The notes beneath the pieces were generated by a model. That model was not told the DNA's origin and ran no database searches. It worked only from the letters and a program-made list of their open reading frames with translations. A stretch of 64,000 nt of DNA from Loripinus fragilis (lineage: Eukaryota > Mollusca > Bivalvia > Lucinida > Lucinidae): NCBI GenBank assembly GCA_964019695.1, contig OZ026524.1, positions 67,978,223 to 68,042,222 on the forward strand, written 5' to 3'. The stretch's first letter is position 1. Each line of letters begins with the position of its first letter. Both the position numbers and the translations under genes were made by a program. Of this stretch, positions 25,301 to 37,300 are shown piece by piece.

Positions 25301-28300
25301 CTTTTCATCTGGGTCTCCACTACCCCTTTAGGAATTTCCAGTATACAAAGGGTTAAATAGATTAATATGCAGCCACCTGTTGCTGATTACAAACTCAAGT
25401 AAAGTAAAAACTTGATAATTCTATTAGAATCTAACTCTGACAGTTCAAAGTTTAAATTTGGTATATATTGGATCCAGAGAAAACTCTTTAGATTTTGGTA
25501 CTTGCACCAAGGTTCATACAGGCAATTTTATGTAAAATTCAAGGACTTCTAAAAGACTTTCCTACTGTTTTCATGGACTGAGAACTTATGAAAAAGACTG
25601 ATTTAAATGCTAAAATTCTACTTCAGAAATGCTAGAATGCATTACTAAGAATATTAGTTTTAGAAAACAAGAATAAAATTGTAGTGCCTTTATTTGGTGC
25701 AGCATATGCTGCACCAAATAAAGGCACCACAATTTTATACTGAATTAGGTCTCCAAAGACAGTGTTGAATCCTCCTCTAAATGGTAAAATTCAAGGACTT
25801 TTCAAGGTTTCCGAGCGTTTTTCAAGTAATTTCAAGGCAATTTTAATTTTCAAGGACTTTTCAAGACATTCCTGTATACTCAAGTACTTTTCAAGCCTGT
25901 GCAAACCCTGTACACCTTATGCTAGCAGTGAATCCTGAGACTAGCCCGCATTTTACTGAAATACAGCACAGTCTCAACAGAGCCTTTTTATTGCTCCCAA
26001 GGATAAAGAAGAGATCTAGATAAAAACTAATACCAAACATTTAACCTGCAGTCCCACTAGACCTTTACCTCATAGAGAGACTTTTTAACACTTTTGCAAA
26101 CAGAGCAGACCCAGATTAGGCAGCTCTTCTAAGAGCTGTCTGATCAGGATAAACCCTGTTTTCTTATGGAAATATGATTAGATATGATTCTATACTAGTG
26201 ACCTGACAAGTAATTTCATTTTTCAATGTACAAATGCGAAGGTCTATTTAAATAATAATTCATAGTGGGTGGAGCTTAGCATGAATATTAATGAAGGGAG
26301 CTGAGCTTATATGTGATAAACCACATTATCACATATTCAGGACACTATTTGCCGCATTAATCCAAAATCTGCATATGTGATAAGCTCTTTCCCGTCAAAT
26401 GGTTATCAGCCTGCCGTGATGATAACCAGAAGGAATGCATTTTGAATGCAGAGAGGTTGTGATGCCCGGCACGAGACGTTGATAATTAGATGATGTCAGA
26501 TGTAAACAAGTGGCATGAGGTAACGCAAAGTTTACGTCAATCCTACACTGAAGGACTTTAAAAACGCAAAAAATGAAAATTATTATTTTTTGAACCCAGA
26601 ACATTTTTAGTCTTCTTTAACAAGTTAAATCGGCTGGAAACGACACTCTGCCTCTATCTATACCTAAAACCGATGTTTTTATAGACAGTGGCCACCACCA
26701 GCCACGCATCCGTGATTTACTATTTTTTGCACGTGGCGTCCAAACGAATCAATGAAGCAAAATATTTTATCATTTTGCATATAGCTTGTAGGTATACATG
26801 TATAAAAAACACATTAGCTTTAGTTTTATAGATGTATGATTCGTTCCACGTTTGTCTGAACATGAACGACCTGGCGCAATAGGAATGTTTAAAGCTGGGG
26901 TGCGTGTTTCTGACGTCACGTGATATTATAATTGCATTCCATCAACTGTACAGCGCTTCAGAGATCGATATCAGGCTACAGGGACAATTAGATATCAGAC
27001 GCAGGTCTGATTAGCCAAAACGATAACCCGACGTCAAGACGGCAACTTACGTCGAGTGAATCGACGATATTTACATCGACGATATCCGTTCCAGCTAGCT
27101 ACAGTCAGTGCCAGCCAAAAAGTGGGGCTCCCAGGGTAATTTTTATCAAGATTTTTAATAAAAATATTTTAATACAATTACTTAAAATCACGTCCGATTT
27201 CCAGACACATTTCTAATTGCAGTTTTAGAATCTAAGGGTATTGTCTTTTGATAGACTGGTGCTCTAAAATTATTTATCATTTTGATATGAAATTTAACTC
27301 ATGCTTTCTTGACATACTGATGTTTATTTTTGCCAAATCTCAATAAAATTGATACATTAAAAAGGGGTTAATTTTACGAATTTCGATTTTTGCGTTTTTA
27401 AAGTCCTTCAGTGTATGTTTAACTTACATTTTTGTACATGAAACATTTTCAAACAGTGCATTGGAATATGTGATAAACAGATTATCTCACAGGGTTTTGG
27501 TTATTGTTGTCAGTATCAACCCTTGACTATTATCAGCTCTCGAGCTCAAGGTCTCGGGCTGATAATAGGGTCTCGGGTCGATTCTCTGCCGATAACAAAA
27601 ATGCCGGGTGCTAATCTCTAAGTATCTCACCATTTGATTCATTGGTCCAGATAAGCAAAACTTTTTTATCTCATATATTATTATACATATAATTGGGTGC
27701 TCAAGAGAACCAACTCGTTGAGACTGTTCTTTTGAGTACCAACAACATATTATAGAAGTGCATTGGCTCAGTGGAAGAGTGCTTGACTCCAGATCGAGAA
27801 GTTGCGGGTTTCGAGCCTCAGAAGAGGCACTGCATTGTGTCCTTGAGCAAGACACTTTATCCTCTGCTTAGTACTGGTTCAACCGGAAAACGGTTCCAAC
27901 ATGATTGAAAAATTGTTGACTGGGACGTAAAAAATGGAAACAAAGCAACATATTTATATTTTGGTCGAGGCAATAACAAAATGATTTTTTTTTAATTTGA
28001 CACTCTTATCAGCAAATGTTGTTTTGGTGGTTCTCACCGGAATCCCCTTTTAATTCTCCTTCCTCCTCACTAGAACCACCTCCTTGACCTTGAGAAGACT
28101 TGATAAGACTACCCAGACCAGCAGCTGCACTCGTAGTTGAACCAGTAGATACACCACTCACATTTGAACCAGTAGATACATTGACTGTTTGGTTGTCTTC
28201 TGTTTTAGCTATAAAGTAGATTTGAGCCACTACACGCGATTTCCAACAATGTGGCATTTTGACAAGTGTAGTCTCAGATGAGCATGTGCAACCTCCTTTT

Positions 28301-31300
28301 TAGCTGAGAAATGCCAAACGATTTTCAGTCAGTAGCTGAATACTCATAGAATATTCAAGCAACTAGCAAAGACTATGATCAGACTACGCATATGCGCAGG
28401 CTGATCTGAGGCTTTGTTGGAAATCTCATGTAGCTGCTCATTTCACAAAATTGTTTGAATATTGCACTAGGATAAAAAGCAGGCCCTGAGTTAGAAACAT
28501 TTTCAAGCTCAACTCAACTGAGCATGAAATTTCAACTGCTCATTAAAAAAACTAATTATGCTGAAGAAAAAAATTCTTGCTTTAAAACTCGAAAGATGTT
28601 GTATTTATCCTGCTAATAAATGTTAAAATGCCAACAATCATTGGCATTTTAACATTTATGAGTAGGATAAATTTCATGCTCAGTCAAGTCGAGCTTGAAA
28701 AAATATTAATAATCTCAAGGCCTGACTTTAAAAACCATCTATGAAAAGTGGGGCAAAAAGGGGGCTCAAAGTTAAGACAATGTCCTGCTCAATTCTTTTA
28801 ATAGTGTGTAAGTTCTTTTTAAAACAATTTAGAATATGGGCCATTGGTTCAATGTGTCACTTTTATAGATATTTTTCTACTTTAGCTCTAAAGTCCATTT
28901 TGTTCAGCAAAGTAAACAATTTTGGTAGGCAGCATTATGAGCAAAACTTGTGTGTAATTTGAAACAGCAATTCAAAAGTGGTCAAAGAACAAGTTCGAGC
29001 ACAATGTCAATGAACAGAAACAAAGAGCGATCACATCGCCCACTTTTGAGCAATTCATGCTAAGATTAGCAAATATATAGGGCTGATGAAGGCCATGAAT
29101 TTGAAGGCTCTAGAATGCACACCTTCGTTTGAGGACTTCTAGCTCTGGCAGCCATTTTTTTTTTTTTTATTGAAACAGCATAATTTTGATAGGGGGCTAC
29201 ATCGATAACATTTGTATGAAATTATCTTAAATTTGGATTTACATTGCAGTTCAGGAGATGCTATCTATAGCTTTTACAAAAAAGAAAATTGTAAGGATAA
29301 TATGAGTGTTCTTATTGTCTTTAGCCTTAGTTAGTAATAGTTACACAATAGAGCTAAGAAGGCTATGGGTCCCTTTCTTTATAGCTTATGCCTCAGTTAC
29401 ATTTGCCATGGGCATCATAAGATTTATTTGTCTATGATCTTCAGTACAATTATTCAGGCTTGGTAGGTGGCTCTAAGCTGCTACATATGTGTCTACATTC
29501 CTTACAATCAACCTGCGATTTCTTTCGGCGACAGACCGAGACAGTCCTTATTCAGACCTTGCGGAATTTGTATGGAAAATGCAGTCATCGTGTAATTTTC
29601 ATGACTTCCGCACAAAAATCGCAGGATGTCCGTGGGATGTCGTTGTAGGTTCCTTACGATTATCTCAAGAGCCTACTATTATTTTGGGACCCAAATGACT
29701 ATCTAAAATTTTGCATAGTCCTCAGGATCAGCGTGCGGTGCCCTTACGGTGATCGTGTGATCTACCTGCAATGAGTCTACGGGCTTGCAATTTTTCAAAA
29801 GTTGTCTTAGTGCAGAGTTAAACAAAATCATAGAGGCTACGGTGCCCGTGAATCCGTACGATGATCGCACGGTCTACATGCATTAGCTGCACGGAAAGGG
29901 TGATTTGGACATTGTACAGGAATCGTAAACTCATCGGAAGGCAAATGTAACCGAGGCATTAAGGACAAATAATTACCTGACACATCTTGATCAAGAATGG
30001 AAGACAGTGGATCAGCATCTGCTACAGTTGACCCATCATCCTGAAATTGTGAGCCAAAAAAGAAATTAACACTAATTATCATATGACATAGTTTATGAGG
30101 GTGATATAACACTAGTATTAAAATCGAGAAAAGCACTAGTGTATTTCATATTTAGTAATCTTTTGTAATGACACCCGAAACAACGTCGCATATACATACA
30201 TGGCAACATTGTGACGTTTTTACACTGAAAACATGATTCCAAAGTAGTTTAGTGCCATATGATAAATAGAAAGATAACATGGTAATCTGTCTTTAAATTG
30301 AAGACTCAGATCAGCCTGGGCATCCATCCATCCTGCACTTATATCTGGCTGATCTTAATCAGTGCAGCCCATAAGTCATTTTGTTGTTTTGTCATGCAAT
30401 GGCCCATATATCTTTATCCTGCTGAATCAAATAAATTCGGATCATGATGCACACTTTTTTTAATGCCACTTGAGATTTCCAAAATTCTGAACTTTGAAAT
30501 TCAAAACTTAAAACTTGCAGTATGCCTACAAAATATTAGCAAATTTTAATTTAAAATTCAATAGTCTACAAAAATCTGAATTTATAGTCTACAAAAATCT
30601 GAATTTATATCAAGGAAGCTATTATAATCTGCCTGATTCAGTATTTTGAGGACTACTTTCTATGGAAAGTCAACCTCAAGATTATTGAATTTAGGAATAA
30701 ATCCAGAAAAAATTTCATCTGTGTAGTGTTATAAGGACCTCGGACAGTTTTCATAAAAATGGCCAGAAAAAGTTTCAAAGAAAATGATAGTTTTTCCATC
30801 AAAAAGATAGTAGGGTCAACTCTCGAATTATCCCAAAAAGTGTTTTTCTCGTTGGACAAGTACCTATTTAAATATATGGGTTGAAACCCCTGTTTTTGCT
30901 ATTCAACATACAGAAAATAGAAAAAGTTTTATTGAAGTGCTTTCCCCCCCATGACCAAACTAATCCTTTTGTGTACTGTTGTAGTTTTACATGTCACACA
31001 TCATATAAAAACTGCATGATTGGTCACGCGGAAGGAACGATGTCAAAATGCTAAACACAATTTATTATAAAAACTTATCCGGAACTTATTTTGTACAAAC
31101 CTGTAGGTAAATACCAATCTACAATGGCATGTATCCAGGGCTTTAGTTATGATTGTGTACCAAGTTAATAATTGTCTTATTTCTCAACCAAAACATATGT
31201 TGTGGGTACTCAAAAGAACCGTCACAATGAGACGGTTCTTTTAAGCACCAAATTATAGGTTAAATCTGATTAAAAAAATATTTATCATTTTAAGCTCAAA

Positions 31301-34300
31301 AATTGCGTTTATCTAGACTATGGCTTATACAGTATGAAGGTATGATACACCTGATTGAACATGTCAAACTAGGGTCATTACCAGTACCTTCGGACACCTT
31401 CACGGTTCCCAGCTTATAACGTTTTTTTGGTTAATCTGACACTATAGAAAACTACTTGGCTGAATAGAGCAATGTCTCATGTAACAGTTTACACTAAGCC
31501 GGGGTCCAGAATATAATTATTTACTATAAATACAGACCAATAGTAATGTTCCGTCGGGTGTATGGTATCTTCGGACAGGGTCTGGTACCTTCGGACACCC
31601 ATGATGGTACGATCGGACAATAGCAGTATCTGCCCCAAACTATAGTTAGTATGAAACACAACGAGTGCTACACTTACAATTTAGCCTTTGTATGCTTGAG
31701 AAAACGATTCTGAATGTTGCAATAATCATATTTTACCTAGGACCCAGTATTAACGGTGTTAATTGGGTCCGAGATTTTACTAACAAACTTTACCATCAAG
31801 TTTACAGCGACTCGCCCATTTTTTCAACTTTGGCTAGTACCGTCATCATAATGTGTCCTCACTTGACCGTATTAGAACGAGAGATAAAGTTTGTTTGGAT
31901 ATGCATAACTTCATTTTCTTCTCTGTATAGTTAGTTCCTGGCCATTGCCCGTACTTGTGTTTTCGGGGCTAATGCCACACGTGATATGCTTGTTGAATTT
32001 TAATATTTTAAGCGGGGGAGGGATCATGTTAATTGATTTTGGTCAATTTTGATACCAATGCTTGAACAAACAACTGTAGAAATTCATGACGGTTACCATC
32101 ACTGTTCTTGGGATGTAAAAAAGACAACTATTGAAAGTCCTATACATTTCCAAAATATGGCCATCACAGGTTTCAAATGAGGCCAAAATTTAATATAATT
32201 TGTAACACATACCTTTTAATTGATCAAATGCCACGTTTTATCATTTTAACAATTATAAAAGCCTTCCTCGAGCCTTTAGAATATTTGGAACAATTTGCCA
32301 CTTACATTTACATTCTACTTGAGCCAGTACACTCGACCAACGGAGGCTCGGACAAGCCTGCGCTAGCTAATATGCAGACTCGCCAGAGACTCTTGATCAG
32401 TTTCGGCTCATATAAATAAAGCATATTGGTGAAGATGGAAAACTCAGATCAAAATTTAGACCTCTTGCCCAAAGGTTATAACTTTTTTTTCGTAGGCTAC
32501 TCAACTGAGCACGAAATTTCAACTGATCATAAAAAAATAAAGACGGTCATTGCTTTAAGTCTCTAAGCTGTTGTATATATAATATAATGCTAATAAATGT
32601 TAACATTTGTAAGCTGGCTAAGTTTCATGCTCAGCTGGTTTGAGTATGAAAAAGTTTTATAACCTCGGGCCCTAGTCCCATATGGACGATTATAGAAGAT
32701 GTTTGCGCATATATACACGACGATAAGGCTTACAAAAGACACGTGTGCTGGCCCAAATTATGAGTCTATTCGCACACTTTCCTATAGTTTCATATCAACC
32801 TTGGACCCCTCTGGGCCAGAGCATCAACAAATATACAGCTCACTTAGGGAAACTGAACAGGTCAGTCTTTGCTTTCATGCGCGGATCCAGAGGGGGAGTA
32901 GGGGGTCCGGACCTCCTGGAGAATCACTTACAATGGTGAGGACTAAAAATGACAGTCGGGCCTGAACCCGGATACATAGATAATCGGTATGCAGTTATTT
33001 GATTGTGGTTTAAGCAATGTTTTAATATGCACCCCCCTGGTGCCTCACGGAATTGGTTTGGTTTATTTTCGCGCCAAAATGGTTGCTGTTTACGTATTGG
33101 ATTTTTGTCCAATCAAATAAGGTCTTATATACGTGCTACAAAAGATATACAGCTAGTTGCAAACAGGTATTTTATTGGTAGTTTTGGACAATTAGCGCCT
33201 GATTGATGTCACTGAAGCGCATTTGTGTCAGCAAAGAAGAGCTGAAGTGTCCGAAGATACCCCACTGTCCGAAGATACCGGTAATGACCCTACCTGCACT
33301 CATACACAACAGTTAATTGTCAAAAGTTATGGACAGCATACTTATATAGAAGCTATGAAATCTTCTCAACCTGAATTTTATGCAAACGCATCACTTTCGT
33401 CGCAAGTTTTATGCCTGAAGCATTATATTTCCATGTATTTAGGTGAATACCCGGCGAAACTTTGACTTTCAGTGAAATAAGATTTGGTCACAAAAAATAC
33501 CCCTACCCCCTAAACCCTAATGTCTTGGCATAATCATGCAATATTTTCAAAATATTTCTATTTTTCTAGGTACACTAAATGTCAGGGTTTTATTTAAGCA
33601 CAAAAGTATAGCTGTCAAATATGCATTATCCTAGCAACAGGCTGTCCAAATTTGGGCAGATTGAATAGAAGACTGTCCGAGGTCCTTTGTTATATAACAA
33701 AACTTGTTGCAAAACATCAGTAAATGAGGCAAAATAATAGCTTGAAGGGGACAAAGGTAAAGCATTTTTTCTCGGAGATCTATTCCATCTATTTACTATG
33801 TTTTGGCTGTGTATGATTTTGTCCTAGCAAACAGTGCTGCACCGGATGAAAGGTGAGCATCACAAGCATTTCATCTGGGTCTTCACTGGTTGCCAAGGTA
33901 CACATTTAGGAGTCTTCAATATACAAAAGATTAATAGCTTCAAGGGGGATAAAGGCTAAAACAATTCAAACCAGCATTACTTGGAGGTCTGTTTCATCTA
34001 TTTTCCTCTGTTTTGGTTGTGTTCCATCCACTTCAGAGTCATCTCCCTTTCTCCTCCTGTCAAATCTCCCACCTCTCCCTCTTCCCCTACCACGCATCTT
34101 ACTGCAAGAGAGAATATGGACATTTAACCAAAGCCACAGGGGCCAGTCCAGCTTAACAATATGCCATCTCCCTTAATTTTACTGAAATAGACTATAAAAT
34201 TACATTTTGGTAGACTGTGAAGACTAGACTGGTCCGAGTGAACAAGGTTATTTTTCTTATATGTCAACCAAAAGATATGTTGCAGGTACTCATAAGAACT

Positions 34301-37300
34301 GCCTCAATGAGATGGTTTTTTATGTAAGAGCTCTAATACTTATGTTAAAACTGATGGATAAGCAAATACTGACAATTTTAACCCTTAATAGGACAATTGC
34401 AACAAAAGTTGTCTGCTTTTCTTGCCTGCTGAAATGTTAAAGAAGCCTCTATGGCAAACAGTGTGGACCCAGATCAGACTGCTCCTATAGGAGCAGTCTG
34501 TTCTGGGTCTACACTTTTTGCTTCAATACTTATTACCTCAGTAATGCTCGCCAATTATTTGCAGCAGACGACTTCAGCAGAAACATTTTCAGATGCATTT
34601 TTTTCTTGGGGCTTTAAAGGTTAATCTTAAACATTTTGCTGGTCTAGACCGATAATATCTGCATTGCAAGCTACTACGTGCAATAAAACTTTGTTCAGCC
34701 CAGTGACCTTTTTTTATATTCATGATTCATACCAAAGTATGACGAGAATGGATCAGTGTTGGTTTCTTATAGTCAGTCTGGGGACTTATGGTTATCCATA
34801 ACACACTTTTGTTATGGTAAGCTGTAACACTTTAATGCACTTCAGTGTGTTTTGTGCAATTTGTAAATGTTATGGCAGACCATCACAAAAATGTGTTATG
34901 GATAACCATAAGTCTCAAGACTCATGATATGTTTAAACGTGTACATCCATGTGAAAAGTACAAAATTTGAAATCTGTGCAATTCTGCACAGATTTCAAAT
35001 TTTGTACATTTCTCACAGAGTATATTTTGCGCAGATTGCATATGTTGTACAGTTACTGCAAGAATAACTGTCAGATAGAACTATGACATGTACTTTAAAA
35101 TGTCAGTCTATTCTTGAAAGTTTTGGTAAAAATAGTCAGGATTTCCACTGCACAATTGTATAAAAGGGCAAAGATAGGCTTAGAATGTGTACCAGTGGTT
35201 AGACAATTATGAACATTGTGTTCCCGAAAATTTTCCTTTAGTAGAAAAATTGGTATTTAGGTGGGAAACATGGCCCACATCTTGAATCTTTTTAATGTTT
35301 GTTGTTTTAAGTTACTGATAAGGCCAAATTTTAAAAAATATACTGAACTACTAAAGAAACCTGACACTTTTTACTTGCTTCAAACTCGTAAATAACAAAT
35401 TATAGAGCTAAGCCGATATGCTTATTTTAATAACAAGACATTATATAGTATTCTTCGAAAAAATATATTTATCAAATGTAGAACATGACGCCACGACGTC
35501 AAAAACACCGTTTTTATCACTTTTGCCTCATGTATGCATTGCCAATACCAGTACAGACAAAAGTGCATTTTAAAAATTTGCAATTTCTTCCTATGACGTA
35601 TGATATGGGGTTTTAAGTTTTGCTTTTGACGTTGTCTAAACGGCAGTGTTTTTTCCTTTGTTTAAGCAATTTCTAGAAACAAATGACTTGGAGTCAACCA
35701 ATCATTGTAAGAGAATCCATTTTCAAAAATCAGAACTTATGTTTCGCGTCACTTAAATGGTAAAAGCGGATTTAACCATGTTTAAAGTCAATATAGTAAC
35801 AACATAAACTATGGATAATAACCCTTTTTTCTTTGCCAACATATGTCCCCGTTTAGTGTGTGCTGTCTACTTTGTTAAAGTGCCAATTGGCTACACTTTA
35901 CTTTAATCTGGTATGAATTTCAAGCTTTGCAGTATACACATATCAGCATGTCATTGTAACGCTCAACGTTGCTAAATGGACGTAGGCGGCAGCTACGGAG
36001 TTCAAAAGGACTGAAACCCTGTCAAAATGCATTCCAAACATCATACAAAGTGAAAAACGTTGATAAAGTGGCAGTGCTTTTTAAAAGCTCATAAAACGCT
36101 GATAACGAAAAATTGACGTTAAGAAAATGAAAATAGGCTTTTGGGTTGAACAATGCTTGCATGCTTTATTTGAATGCCAAGAAGATGTCAATGAAATAAC
36201 AAAGAATCACACTAAAGCGGTTTCTGGTGAATTTTGCGTGATTTCTTAGTTCTTGCGAAAATTGATTTTAGGGGTTATGTGACGTTTTGATAGCTGACGT
36301 CTTAAATTAGTTCATCTTTTCAAATAATCTCAGTGCATCTTAGTCTACCTTTATTCACCTTTACACAATGGAAAGAAAAGTGTGCATCATATTCATTTAC
36401 TACCAAAAAATTGACACACAGTATGTGTCAGGTTTCTTTAGTAGTTAAGTATAAGTATGCTTAGGGTAACAGGTCTCAACATTTTAGGTTGGGTAGGGAA
36501 CACATTTTTTTTTCAAATTTGTTTTCTACAGAAATACCTTTCAAAATGCATAAAATTAATTTTCCAGAAAATCCTAGGTTTCATGTTTCACCAGAAAAAT
36601 TTAAGTAGAGTTGGGTAACCCTAACCCTATACACATGATTTTTTTTATTTCCCCAAAGCAAAGGTATCAATATTGGCATCAACTCTTTATTAGTTAACCA
36701 TCTTCTTGGCAACAAATTTATTTGCTATCCTGTGATAAGACAAGAGCATACAGTAAAACCTGTCTTAAGCGACCACTCAAAATAGACAAAACAAAAGTCT
36801 TAAAGACAAATGGTAGCTTAAAGAAGGTCGAAAGTATTGCAGAATGCTCTCTTGGAGCATTCTGCAATACTTTTGACCTGCATTAAGCAATAATCGGTCT
36901 TGAAAACCAATTTTTGGTCTTCTTTTTGAGTGGCCGCTTAAGACAGGTTTTGCTGAATCCAGATGGGGGAAAAGGGGGTCCAGATAACCCCTGCAAAATC
37001 ACCTAATATAGGTTTCCATAGAAATAGGCACTAGGACCCACCTCCACCTGGATAAAATTGGACCCCCTGAAAATGTTTAGTTTCCTTTAGAATAGACAAC
37101 CCCCCCTCCATAATCTAATGTAGACTAAAAAGATCCCCAAAGCATCATTTGCTGTCAGTTGGGTTTGGATTCCCCCCCCCCCACACACACACACACAAAT
37201 TTCTGGATCCCCCCTTGTATTTAGGATTTGTTTACGCTTTATAGCTTTAACCCATTTACGCCAAATGGATGTTGGGTGGTACATTTGTAATTTTCATTTT

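Larger units (their letters stand above)
30733..33687. mobile_element. AAGGACCTCGGACAGT element (copy 2) carrying a nested transposon
   Basis: TGTTAT flanks it at 30727-30732 and 33688-33693, a target duplication of at least 6 bp. Terminal repeats AAGGACCTCGGACAGT. Its outer parts (30733-31370 and 33292-33687) align to the uninterrupted copy at 5118-6171. The GAACCGTC hairpin repeat at about 31205-31250 is shared by both copies. No transposase recognised. Confidence 0.75.

Noticed and set aside
27752..27830. Possible tRNA gene
   Set aside because: Box A and box B are present but the cloverleaf is incomplete and the sequence continues into a SINE body with tail and target duplication.
27487..27855. 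122-codon minus-strand frame
   Set aside because: It covers the hairpin repeat and the SINE head in antisense.
32177..32419. Possible transposase of the nested 1.9 kb element
   Set aside because: The 80-codon frame shows no DDE, HTH or zinc-finger motif.
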